A DNA stretch of 64,000 nt from [Mycoplasma] phocae. GTDB taxonomy: Bacteria; Bacillota_I; Bacilli_A; Mycoplasmatales; Metamycoplasmataceae. The stretch covers positions 496,001 through 560,000 of the forward strand of contig NZ_CP029295.1 in NCBI RefSeq assembly GCF_003332325.1, written 5' to 3'. Shown here one piece after another: positions 25,880-35,812 of this stretch (positions within the stretch are counted from its first letter, which is position 1; each line of letters opens with the position of its first letter). The notes below the pieces were generated by a model that saw only the letters and a list, made by a program, of their open reading frames with translations, was not told the origin of the DNA and searched no databases. The translations under genes and the position numbers were made by a program.

Positions 25880-26402
25880 GCTTGGGAACAGAAAAAGGTT
25901 GCGCAAAAAACCAAAATTTATAATGGACTAGTATATTCATTAGATGAAATTAATAAAAATGGAATTAGGGTTTTAAGATCATCCAATATAGTTAATGGAA
26001 AATTTAAAAAATTTGCTAATGATATATTTGTTAAAAAAAACTATTTTAATGTGGAAAAAGTGGAGGATGGTGATATTCTCATAACATCTGCAAACGGTTC
26101 TAGTAATCTAGTGGGGAAACACTGCATAATATATAATATAGAAAATGAAAATATGGTACATGGCGGATTTATGCTTTTAATGAAAAGCAATTTTCCACAT
26201 TTTATGAATTCATATTTAGATTCACAATGATATAAAAAATTTATTAATTCAAATGTTATGGGAGGTAATGGAGCAATTGGTAATTTAAAAAAAATTGATC
26301 TAGAAAATTACTATACTTTTTTTACCTCCACATCAGAGGAAAATAAGATTAATGAATATTATAAATATTTTGATAACCTTATATCTCTTCATCAGCGTAA
26401 GT
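25880..26402 (+). repeat. 523-bp inverted repeat, arm 1 (hsdS domain A)
   Basis: This arm is the reverse complement of 27220-27742 over 523 bp, from GCTTGGGAACAG to CAGCGTAAGT, with no difference found by eye. It is the long arm for homologous or site-specific inversion of the 817 bp between the two copies. Confidence 0.9.
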
Positions 26403-26500
26403 TAACACTATTGGAAAACATAAAAAAAGCATTATTAAATAAAATTTTTCCCAAAAATAATGAAATAAAGCCTGAAATTCGCTTTAAAGGATTTGTTGAC

Positions 26501-26517
26501 GCTTGGGAACAGAAAAA
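26501..26517 (+). repeat. Short recombination motif GCTTGGGAACAGAAAAA
   Basis: One of four copies; the others are at 25346-25362, 25880-25896 and 27726-27742 (minus). Each encodes AWEQK(K) exactly where a recognition domain begins. A second motif, CTTATATC(C/T)CTTCATCAG, marks the domain ends at 25791, 26378, 27002 and 27227-27244 (minus). The pairs bracket every recognition domain and are the best candidates for recombinase sites. Confidence 0.7.
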
Positions 26518-27217
26518 ATTAATTGACGAGGGAAAAACTTACTCAGGATTATCAAATAAAACAAAATTTGATTTTAATAGAGGAGATGCTAAATTTATAA
26601 CATATTTAAATGTTTTAAACAACGAATTTATTGATTTGAGGATGCATGGAAAAATTAGCATTGATAAAACACAAAATTTAGTAAAAAATGGAGATATTTT
26701 ATTTACTATTTCATCTGAAACACCACATGATATAGGAATGTCATCTGTTTATCTTGGTGATGAAAATAATTTATATCTTAATAGTTTTTGCTTTGGATAT
26801 AGATTTAACAAAAAAATAAATGATTCTATCTTTATTGGATTTTTATTTAGGTCTTCAAAATTGAGAAAAGAAATTAGTGATTTGGCTCAAGGAATTTCTA
26901 GATTTAATATGTCTAAGTCTTCATTTTTGAAATTAAATATAAATTTTCCAAAATATGATGAACAAATTTATGTTGGAAATTTATTTTCAAACGTGAACAA
27001 TCTTATATCCCTTCATCAGCGTAAACTTAAAAAGCTGGAAAACATAAAAAAAGCTCTTTTAAATAAAATGTTTATCTAATTTTTAGTTTTAATATTGAAT
27101 AAAATTAAATTAAAATAGCCAAATTTTGGCTTTTTATTTTTTTAATCAAAAGTATAAATAATAATTTTTATTTTTTGAAACTTTAATTATTTAAAAATGT
27201 TTATATTTTTTTATATT

Positions 27218-27796
27218 TTACTTACGCTGATGAAGAGATATAAGGTTATCAAAATATTTATAATATTCATTAATCTTATTTTCCTCTGATGTGGAGGTAA
27301 AAAAAGTATAGTAATTTTCTAGATCAATTTTTTTTAAATTACCAATTGCTCCATTACCTCCCATAACATTTGAATTAATAAATTTTTTATATCATTGTGA
27401 ATCTAAATATGAATTCATAAAATGTGGAAAATTGCTTTTCATTAAAAGCATAAATCCGCCATGTACCATATTTTCATTTTCTATATTATATATTATGCAG
27501 TGTTTCCCCACTAGATTACTAGAACCGTTTGCAGATGTTATGAGAATATCACCATCCTCCACTTTTTCCACATTAAAATAGTTTTTTTTAACAAATATAT
27601 CATTAGCAAATTTTTTAAATTTTCCATTAACTATATTGGATGATCTTAAAACCCTAATTCCATTTTTATTAATTTCATCTAATGAATATACTAGTCCATT
27701 ATAAATTTTGGTTTTTTGCGCAACCTTTTTCTGTTCCCAAGCATCTGAAAATCCTTTAAAGCGAATTATGGGCGTATTTTTATCATTTTTTGACAC
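27218..27796 (-). CDS. hsdS: Type I specificity subunit HsdS, expressed half-length form
   Basis: 192 residues, about half the family length. It starts with GTG at 27796, directly after the hsdM TAA, with GGAGAGTAA as ribosome-binding site. The order is MSKNDKNTPIIRFKGF, the AWEQKK motif, one recognition domain, and the start of the central helix (NLISLHQRK), where TAA ends it at the inverted-repeat edge. It keeps only one of two target-recognition domains. Half-HsdS proteins can work as dimers and recognise a palindromic target, so it may be active, or it may be a phase-off product. Inversion of 26403-27219 would extend it in frame to 417 codons. Confidence 0.88.
27220..27742 (-). repeat. 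523-bp inverted repeat, arm 2 (hsdS domain A)
   Basis: Partner of 25880-26402. It lies inside the expressed hsdS. Its left edge coincides with the premature end of the gene, as expected for an inversion boundary. Confidence 0.9.
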
Positions 27797-30361
27797 TTAC
27801 TCTCCTCCCAAAATTTTTTTAAGCTCTTGAAGCCCTAAAATATCACTTTCAGGGCCTTCAAGCTCATCAAGCATTTTTGCTAAACTAATTTCATTTTCAT
27901 GAATTTTTTGCTCGATTTCAGCGTAACTCATTTCATATTTTTCTAAGATATATTCAATTTTATTAATCAAATTATCAATTTCAGAATTAACGAGATCAAT
28001 AATTTCATCAATAATTGGTGATATTCACTTAATTGATAATAATTCTTTAATTTCTTGTTGATTTAAACTTTTAAGTTTTTTAACACATTCGTTTTCTAGA
28101 GAAGCACTTAGTTTCTTTATATTATCATTTAATTTAATGTTTTGATCTAGCAAATTATTTGTATTTTTTAAAGTCTTTTGAAGCTCTTGATCATCAATTT
28201 TATTTAGATTTTTAATCAATTTTTTAAACGCATCTTTTTTAAAACTATTGCTCTTATCGTTAATAAACTCACCGCCAGCAATTTCTTCAAGGGAACTAAT
28301 TTGTTCTTCATCTAAAGACTCTATTATTTCTTGAATTTTTTGTTGATTATCTTCTAAAGTTTCATTGTCTCTTTCAATATCTTGTAACTCTTTTGAAAAA
28401 AACCTATTTTTTATTATTTGAGCTGGAATAATAGAATATTTATAATTACTAATGCCTTTTTTATTTTTTTGGTTAGTTTCTAAGTCAATTTCAATAATTG
28501 ATGAAATATCTTTAGAAATTAAATCCATATCTAGAAGGATTTTGTTTCAATTATTATATAGAATTTGATATGCATTATATTTGTCAACAATACTAATATT
28601 CTCAAATTGTTCAAAAATTTGATTACTAATTTTTTCAAATTCGCCATGCATATCAATTGAAAAATTATTTGCAAAAAATTTATCAATAACATTTATTTCT
28701 AAATTTGTTTTAATTAAATTAAATTTATTTTTATAATCATTAATAAAGTTAATTATTTCTTCATCATTTTTAACATCATCATAAATTGATTTTGATAAAC
28801 ATTCGTATTTATTATTAGTAATCTTTTTGAAAAGCTTTTTTTCTAAATTTGGAAAAAGATTTCAATATAAATTTAAATTATTAATTTCATATTCGGGAAT
28901 GCCACCATTCATTAGTGCGTTAATATCTCAATTTTCAGGATCTTCTGATGAATCAACGTAGCGTGAAATGTTTAGATTAAAGTCATTTTTTTCTATTTCA
29001 TCAAGGCTAACTTTTTTTGAAAATTTTTCAATATTTTGACGATTAATTACAGCATCAAAAATTTTCTTAATGTCTTGTTCACGTAGTTTGTTTTTATTTC
29101 CATCCTTAGTATAGCATTTTGAAGCATCAACAAAAAGAATATCTTTGTCTTGACGATTATTTTTTAAAATCATAATAATCGTCGGAATTCCGGTCCCAAA
29201 GAAAATATTACTTGGAAGACCAATAATGGTATCAATTTTCAACTTTTCCACTAATTTTCTACGAATTATAGCTTCACTATTTCCTCTAAATAAAACACCG
29301 TTAGGTAAAACAATTGCCATAATTCCATTTGGTTTTAGATGATATAAATCATGCAATAAAAATGCATAATCAGCTTTAGATTTTGGGGCTAAACCATATT
29401 CTTTATAACGAGAATCATTGTCGTGACCTTCTGGTTTTCAATTTAAAGAATAAGGCGGATTTGAGACTACAACATCCAAACGTAATGGATCACCATTATC
29501 AATTGGTCAATCATTTTCTAATGTATCGGCATTTCTTACGGAAATATTTTGTGGTTTAATTCCACGGATAATTAAATTCATTTTCGTTAAGTTATAAGCA
29601 TTAGAATTTAAATCTTGAGCATAATATGAAATTTCATTAATATTTTTAATATATTTGGCGGCCGCCTTACCAATGTTAATTAATAGTCCGCCAGATCCTG
29701 ATGTTGGGTCATATATTTTAATTGATTTATCATCTTTCAAATGATAAGCAACAATTTCTGACATTAATTCAGATACTTCATGGGGAGTATAAAATTCACC
29801 ACCTTTTTTACCTGCATCAGCTGCAAACATTCCGATTAAATATTCATAAATAAAACCTAAAATGTCATAACCATCTTGTTTATCAATTGGAATTTTATTG
29901 ACAATTTCGATAACCTTTTCAATAAATGAGGCTTTCTCTTTTAAAGTACTACCTCTAATTTTATCGTTAATAACAATTTGTAAATCTTTAAAAATTTCAT
30001 TGTATATATGTTTAAATTTTTCTGGAATTGAATTTTCAAAGTCTCTAATTGCTTGAATAATTTGTGAAATTTCAATATTTTTTGATTTATCAGATCATTT
30101 TGAGAATAAATCATCGTATTTAATAAAATATCCTTCTTGTTCAATGAAAGATTTTTGACAGTCATCATCGTTTAATCAACTTTTAATTTCTTCTTCGGAT
30201 TGAAGATCTTCGGTTTCTTTGATGTAGTTAATTTCTTTTTGAGATAAATATTTATAAAAAACTAGGCCGGTAATTAAATCTTTGTAGTCATTATTTTCGA
30301 TTTTAGAGCGCATTTCGTTTGCTGCATTTCAAATTTCTTGCGCTAATTCTTTTTTGTTCAT
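27797..30361 (-). CDS. hsdM: Type I DNA methyltransferase subunit HsdM
   Basis: 854 residues, longer than the common 500-550. N-terminal helical domain (ELAQEIWNAANEMRSKIE). KGGEFYTPHEVSELM is followed by motif I in YDPTSGSGGLL and motif IV VSNPPYSLNW, which gives N6-adenine methylation. IVLPNGVLFRG and GIPTIIMILKN complete the core. The C-terminal 280 residues are a long coiled-coil extension (IQEIIESLDEEQISSLEEI...). ATG at 30361 follows AGGAAGATT. HsdM pairs with HsdS to methylate, and with HsdR to restrict. The hsdS start is adjacent, so the two are co-translated. Confidence 0.95.
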
Positions 30362-30460
30362 AATCTTCCTTTTTAATTTTGATTTTAATTTAATTTTACT
30401 AATTTTTTTACTAAAAATAATTGACAAATTATTTTAATTTTAATTATTTTCATGTTTAGA

Positions 30461-30499
30461 ATAATAAAAAATCACATATCATTATGACTCTGTGATTTT
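30461..30499 (-). terminator. Terminator of the infC-rpmI-rplT operon (minus)
   Basis: On minus, AAAATCACA pairs with TGTGATTTT around GAGTCATAATGATA, followed by TTTATT. It lies just beyond the rplT stop. Confidence 0.85.
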
Positions 30500-30504
30500 C
30501 ATTA

Positions 30505-30867
30505 TTATTGTTTTGATGATAGAGCAGTTTTGGCTTTATCAATAATTTGAACAAATGAAGTTGGGTAATTAATCGCAAGTTCTGAAAGCATTTTTCTGTT
30601 AATTTGAATATTAGCTTCTTTTAGACCCTCAATTAATCTTGAGTAGGTAATTCCCATTGGTCTAGCCGCTGCATTGATACGTGCAATTCATAACTTTCTA
30701 AATTCACGTTTCAATTGTTTTCTGTCTCTAAAAGCATATGTTCATGATTTAACAACAGCTTGTTTAGCAACTCTATAACCAATTGATTTATGTCCTCAAT
30801 AGCCTTTTGCTAATTTTATTCATTTAGCACGTCTTCTTCTTGTTACTACTCCGCCTCTTGTACGCAT
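30505..30867 (-). CDS. rplT: Ribosomal protein bL20
   Basis: 120 residues. Basic N-terminal tail ([23 protein letters not shown]) and globular end ([23 protein letters not shown]), both canonical. TGA encodes Trp at conserved positions, including [11 protein letters not shown]. It is required for early 50S assembly and, in Firmicutes, represses its own operon at the infC leader. Last gene of infC-rpmI-rplT. Confidence 0.97.
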
Positions 30868-30896
30868 AAGTTATCCTTTCCTAATTTTTATAATTT

Positions 30897-31085
30897 TTAA
30901 ATTAATTCTTTATATCTTTTGAAATCTGAGTTAGATAACATTGATGATTTACGAGCTTGACGTTTTTGTTTTGTGCTTTTGTTCTGTGCTAAATGTGATC
31001 TAAATGCATTTCCACGTTTTACTTTACCATTTGCAGTAATTTTAATACGTTTTTTCAAACCGCTTTTGGTTTTCATTTTTGGCAT
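30897..31085 (-). CDS. rpmI: Ribosomal protein bL35
   Basis: 62 residues: [17 protein letters not shown] start, [20 protein letters not shown] centre. This is the standard small basic L35. It lies between infC (3-bp gap) and rplT, the universal bacterial order. Confidence 0.97.
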   Translation of the reverse strand: MPKMKTKSGLKKRIKITANGKVKRGNAFRSHLAQNKSTKQKRQARKSSMLSNSDFKRYKELI

Positions 31086-31088
31086 ATG

Positions 31089-31709
31089 TTATTCTCCTTG
31101 TTCTTTTGAAGGTTGTTCATTTTTAGATAATGCTTCGACTTTTTTCTTATCTTTCTCAAGATACATATCTAAAAATTTCTCATTTACTAACGTTGCTTCT
31201 TTTGAAATTTTTGCAATATCTTCAAGCATCGCATAAAATTTAGTCAAAATTTCTTCACCTAATTCTGTTCTTGCCCGTTCACGGCCACGGAATTTAATTG
31301 AAACTTTTACTCGATTTCCATCTAAAATAAACTCTCTAGTTTTTTTAGCCTTTGTAACTAAATCATGATCACCGATTAATGGAGTTAAGCGAATTTCACG
31401 ATTAATAATTACGGCTTGTTTTTCTTTGGCTGCTTTCTGTTTTTTCTTTTTATCATACTTAAATTTACCATAATCTAAGATTCTGACAATTGGTTTATTA
31501 TTTTTGATGTCAATTAACACCAAATCCATATTATTCTCGGCAGCTTTAGCTAAAGCCTCTTTTTTTGACAAAACGCCAATTTTTTCACCATCCACACCTA
31601 ATAAAAATACCTTATCATATGGAATAGCATTGTTAAGTATGTGTTCTGATTTTGGTCTACGAGTATGAGAGCTTGCAAATTTCTCATTACTATTGTTATT
31701 GCTAGTAAT
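31089..31709 (-). CDS. infC: Translation initiation factor IF-3 (AUU start)
   Basis: 206 residues from the preferred start. Two domains: an N-terminal half with LNNAIPYDKVFLLGVDGEKIG and the linker DYGKFKYDKKKKQKAAKEKQ, and a C-terminal half with IRLTPLIGDHDLVTKAKK and VKVSIKFRGRERA. IF-3 blocks early 50S joining and proofreads the start codon. No ATG, GTG or TTG lies at a sensible distance from the strong AAGGAGG. An ATT five bases after it (31709) fits, and AUU is the classical autoregulated infC start. A second ATT at 31712 is only two bases from GGAGG. Confidence 0.93.
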   Translation of the reverse strand: MTSNNNSNEKFASSHTRRPKSEHILNNAIPYDKVFLLGVDGEKIGVLSKKEALAKAAENNMDLVLIDIKNNKPIVRILDYGKFKYDKKKKQKAAKEKQAVIINREIRLTPLIGDHDLVTKAKKTREFILDGNRVKVSIKFRGRERARTELGEEILTKFYAMLEDIAKISKEATLVNEKFLDMYLEKDKKKVEALSKNEQPSKEQGE

Positions 31710-31726
31710 AATTTCCTCCTTAAAAT

Positions 31727-31853
31727 AAATAAAAAAGTGGTATATCCACTTCCCCATAACTACAAATATCTTTTTTTATTGTAGCAACCCAGCAAAAAAT
31801 CACTTAGGTGAGAAATGAATCTTCTTTGTGCTAATAAAAGCATATCTATTATA
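31727..31853 (-). promoter_or_regulatory. infC leader with promoter and attenuator hairpin
   Basis: TATAAT on minus at 31848-31853 gives a leader of about 135 bases. It contains CTACAA...TTGTAG, then a terminator-type hairpin AAGTGG-ATATA-CCACTT followed by TTTT at about 31731-31751, just before AAGGAGG. Premature termination in the infC leader controlled by L20 is known in Bacillus. The layout here fits such an attenuator, although I cannot match a specific Rfam class by eye. Confidence 0.6.
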
Positions 31854-31899
31854 ATATAAATTTAATAATATATGCGAATTAAATAAGATATTTTATAAA

Positions 31900-32973
31900 T
31901 TAACTTCATTTACGATTAATTTCAACTTGTTCAGGGGTAAAATCGACATTTTTTTCCTGATTTCATTGATTATTAGCTCTAACGACCGCCCTAAATCCTT
32001 CTTCAAAATCGATAAATGCTTGGTTACGAAGTTTTTGAACACCAGCTCATTTTCTTCCTAAACAAATTTTGTCAGCCACAAATAGGATTTTATCTAATAA
32101 ATTTAATTCCATGGCTAATGAAGTGTGAATTTTAATTGCATTTAATACTAACTCATTGGCATATTGATAGTAATCCCTTAATCAAAAGTAAGCAGTTGTC
32201 TGATGAATTTTATAACTTGGTAAATTACCCTCATTAAACCCGTATTTTGCTAAAAAACTTCAGCTAGTATTTAAATCTCATTCTTTAGTAATATCATGCA
32301 TATAACCGGCTTGGTATGCCAAACGAATAGGAAAATTATTTTCTTTGGCTAATGTTGCAGCAAATTCGGCAGTAAAGGCTAAATGTTTATATCTTTCAAT
32401 TGATAGATTGTTTTTGGCAATTTCATCAAAATATAAAAAATTTTTACCAATATATTTTTGTACTTCATTCTCCACTTGTCAAAGATTACCCTTACGATAA
32501 TTAGTTGATGAAAAATCATGAAATTCATTATTTAATTTCATACATTGATATTTTTTAATGTTAAGTTTAGAATAATTTGTATTTCGATTAAAAACACAAA
32601 TTTTAACCAAATTAGAAATTTGATCAATGTCTTTTCATTTATTTAATTTATTCACATTGTCCGAACCTATTAATAAATACAATTCAGCATTAGGAAATTT
32701 TTTGGCAAAATATTTAACAGTATCAATCGTATAAGAATTACCACCACGATTTGTTTCAAATTCAGAAATTTCCATTTTGTCTTTAATTACAAGTTTTAAC
32801 ATATTAATACGATGTTGATTATCCGCATAATCTCTTGCCTTTTTAAAGGGGTTTTTATTGTTAGGAACAAAATACAATTTATCTAAATTTAGCATTTTAA
32901 TAGCATCCTCTGCCACTAAAATATGTCCTTTATGCACTGGATTAAAGCTTCCTCCAAGAATTCCTATTTTCAT
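31900..32973 (-). CDS. nadD: Nicotinate-nucleotide adenylyltransferase fused to a YqeK-like HD domain
   Basis: 357 residues. The N-terminal half is NadD: GILGGSFNPVHKGHI (nucleotidyl-transfer HxGH), FVPNNKNPFK and LLIGSDN; it makes NaAD from NaMN. The C-terminal half is a YqeK-type HD hydrolase with YKHLAFTAEF and YQAGYMHDITKEW (HD metal site), IHTS and LDKILFVADKI. YqeK proteins are Ap4A hydrolases, so the fusion joins NAD synthesis to dinucleotide clean-up. In Bacillus the two are adjacent genes. The start overlaps the upstream dinB end by 32 bp. Confidence 0.92.
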
Positions 32974-34225
32974 GTTTTTTCTCCTCTATATTAATTTCAT
33001 TGTCGCCACTAAAAACATTTTTTCTTAAAAATTTAATATTGTTAATATCATTCTTTGTTTCTTTCAATAATTGATTAGCAGTCTTTAGTTTTTTATTTCC
33101 TAATTCATAATTTATATTACTAATTAAATTACCAATTTTATTATTCTCATTTTTGGAAAATAAGTCAATATTACCAACACTAAAAACTGAACGAAGATTA
33201 CTAATTCTAATTCCTAATCCTCTAACTCAATTTTCATCCCAAAAGTCATCAAACAATTTGCAACAAACATCATAAATAATTTCATTATCGTTTGTGTAAA
33301 ATGAAATTTTGTGTTGCTTAATTTTTCAAATTCTATTGGTGTTTCTTATACTTATTGTAATAATATTACCTTCAAGATTTTTATCCTGGGCCCGCCTAGC
33401 AATATTATAACTTAATTTAAAAAGTTCCTTTTTTAAAAAATCACGGTCATTAGAATCAACTTCCATAAATGTAAGTGAATTACTAATTCCCTTAATATGT
33501 TCAATTAAAACATGATCATGTCCTTCATTTTCACCTTTTAATGTTTTAATAAATGAATAATAATTTTTTCCAAAAATTTTTCGCAATAACAAATCATTTT
33601 TAAAATTGACTAAATTTTCATAACTGTCAATACCGGCACGTCGTAGACTTTGAGAAATTTTTTTGCCAATACCAAAAATTTTTTCTACCTTTAAAGGAAA
33701 GAAAAAATTTGGGATATCTGATTTTTTTGTTTCTAGAATTCCAAAAGGTTTTGCTTTATTAGTTGACATTTTTGCTAGAAATTTTGTATATGAAATACCA
33801 ATAGAGCAAGGAATTTTGAGATCTCTTAGTAATTTGCTTTGAATCTCCTTAGCAAATTCTTTAGCACTAATATTTCTTTTAATCAAAAGTTCAGTACAAT
33901 CAATATAACATTCATCAATTGAATAAATTTCAATTTTATTACTAAAGTGCTTGGCAATATATTCAAAAATACGTTTTGATGTTAAAGAATAAAGCTGGTA
34001 ATTTGGCCGTAGAACCACAATATCATCAATTTTTTCCTTAACTGAATAAAATGGGTCTCCTACTTTAAAACCCATTTGTTTGACTTCGTTGGACATCGCA
34101 CTAATAATTGATCTTTTTGACCCATTAGCAATTACTATTGCTTTAGAATTTAGTTGCGGTTGTATTGCTCTTTCGCAGCTTACAAAAAATGTATCCATAT
34201 CAATATGCAAAATAACCCTATTCAC
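32942..34225 (-). CDS. dinB: Y-family DNA polymerase (DinB/UmuC-like)
   Basis: 427 residues from GTG 34225, whose G overlaps the sufU TAG. VILHIDMDTFFVSCERA carries the first metal Asp, and YSIDECYIDCTE the SIDE motif with the second Asp and Glu. IPCSIGISYTKFLAKMSTNKAKPFG is the finger/palm core, and FGIGKKISQSLRRAGI is the helix-hairpin-helix. The little-finger domain follows to about 330. The last 95 residues (IWKIKQHKI..., GIRISNLRS) are less conserved. It performs translesion synthesis. The more N-terminal ATG at 34267 is inside sufU and has no ribosome-binding site. Confidence 0.9.
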
Positions 34226-34662
34226 TACAACGACCTTAAAATTGCACGATAAATAATTGATGCACATTCTAAACGATTAAGATGTTTTTTAACATTTTCT
34301 AAAACTGCTAATTTATTTACTACTGAACTTTTGTTTTGATCTAATCTGGAATTATTTATCATTTCAAAATAAGCATCAATGATATTTCTTATCTCTTCCT
34401 TGCTTTTGTTCATTAGTTCTTCTAGCATCAGCTCAATGCTTGCCAAAAATATTGAACAACCGATGGCTTCATATTCAGCTGAAGTTAAAACGTCACGTTT
34501 AAAGACTAAATTAATTTTTAAGTTATCAACACATATATTTGAATTTTCAATAATAGTTTTACTATTAATTTTAATCCCGTCTTTCTTTCGTTTGGGATTT
34601 AAATAAGCATCAAAAACAATTTTTTGCTTTTCAACATTACTATAAGAACTCAAGATGATCAC
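34225..34662 (-). CDS. sufU: SufU/NifU-like Fe-S assembly protein lacking the first cysteine
   Basis: 145 residues. It pairs with SufS as sulfur acceptor or scaffold. Two of the three conserved cysteines are present, in EAIGCSIFLASIELM and NRLECASIIYRAIL. The usual NPxCGD site reads NPKRKKDG, so the first Cys is missing while the Asp remains. This would change zinc or sulfur binding. It overlaps sufS by 23 bp and dinB by one base. Confidence 0.82.
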   Translation of the reverse strand: MIILSSYSNVEKQKIVFDAYLNPKRKKDGIKINSKTIIENSNICVDNLKINLVFKRDVLTSAEYEAIGCSIFLASIELMLEELMNKSKEEIRNIIDAYFEMINNSRLDQNKSSVVNKLAVLENVKKHLNRLECASIIYRAILRSL

Positions 34663-35809
34663 CCACTTTATTTAAAGCCAAGACTAATTTATCAATATCA
34701 TCGCGGTCATTATATATCGAAATAGATACTCTAACATAGGAAGAGTCATGATGTGATAAAACCTTAAAGCGATGAGCACAAAAGACACCAGATCTAACGT
34801 AAATATCTTGATGTCCCAAGTAAGATGCCACATCCTGAGAGGGAGTATTTTGAATGTTGAAAAGAACAATTCTATCACCCTTATTAGATGCTATTTTAAT
34901 ATTTTTAACTTTCAGCAATTGCTCATACAAATAATTTGCTAAATCAGTTTCGATTCGATTAATCTTAGAATATGTCAATTTATTCATATATTCAATAGCA
35001 GCTTTGAATTGAAATATACCAGCGAAATTAGCAGTTCCTGGTTCGAATTTGGAAATATCATTTTTTGCTGTTCAAATAAAATCGTCATTAATATCTTGGA
35101 CTTGTCCTCCGCCCCATTTTTTAGGCTGAAGTTTATCAAGCAAATCCCTTTTAATAACTAATGCTCCCATCCCAGTTGGACCAAATAATTTATTGGCTGA
35201 AAAAGCAATAATATCTGAATTTTTTAATGATACCTTTTCATGAGAAATCGCTTGAGCAGCATCATTAATTAAGATAGTATGATGTTTTTGACAAGCTTTA
35301 TAAATTGCTTTTAAATTATAACCAACATTAAAAGTATTATTTGATTGCGAAAGCGCCACAATTTTAGTTTTAGAATTAATTGCTTTTAAAATTTCATCTG
35401 ATGTTTCACAATATTTGATTTTAATATTTTTGTTTTTAAAATTTTCTAAAAATGGTACGATATTTGAACTATGGTTGTAATAAGATAAAATAATTTCACC
35501 ATCATCAACTATATTTGCTATCATTGCCGCAGCCAAATTAAGGCTTTCGGTTGTTCCAGAACTAAAAATTACTTCATTTGGAGCAGCATCAACAAAATCG
35601 CCAATTAATTTTCGACATTCAAAAATTTCTTTTGACATTTTAATTCCTAAATTCGAATCTGCAGTACGTGTTGAAACTGAGAATTTTTCATAAAAATCTA
35701 AGCCGGCCTGAATAACACTTTTAGGTTTAAAAGTTAACGCTGAATTATCAAAATAAACCATATTTGGATTATTTTTGAACATTGGAAATTGTTTTTTATA
35801 ATTAATCAT
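34640..35809 (-). CDS. sufS: Cysteine desulfurase SufS/Csd type
   Basis: 389 residues, a class V PLP enzyme. VYFDNSALTFKP start, IFSSGTTESLNLAA, LINDAAQAISH (PLP-contact Asp), AFSANKLFGPTGMG with the Schiff-base Lys, FEPGTANFAGI, and VRSGVFCAHR with the catalytic Cys. It removes sulfur from cysteine for tRNA thiolation (MnmA) and Fe-S work through the SufU-like partner. It starts 3 bp after tlyA. Confidence 0.95.
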
Positions 35810-35812
35810 ATT

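Larger units (their letters stand above)
25880..27079 (+). pseudogene. Silent full-length hsdS body without start (domains A and B)
   Basis: It opens in the same frame 24 bp after the previous cassette but has no start codon. First half: AWEQKKVAQKTKIYNG..., identical to the expressed hsdS on minus, ending in ISLHQRKLTLLENIKKALLNK. Linker: KPEIRFKGFVDAWEQKK. Second half (domain B): LIDEGKTYSGLSNKTKFDF... to ISLHQRKLKKLENIKKALLNKMFI, stop at 27077-27079. With the 54-bp N-terminal segment of the expressed gene it would make 417 codons, a normal HsdS. It is silent only because it faces away from the promoter. Confidence 0.85.
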
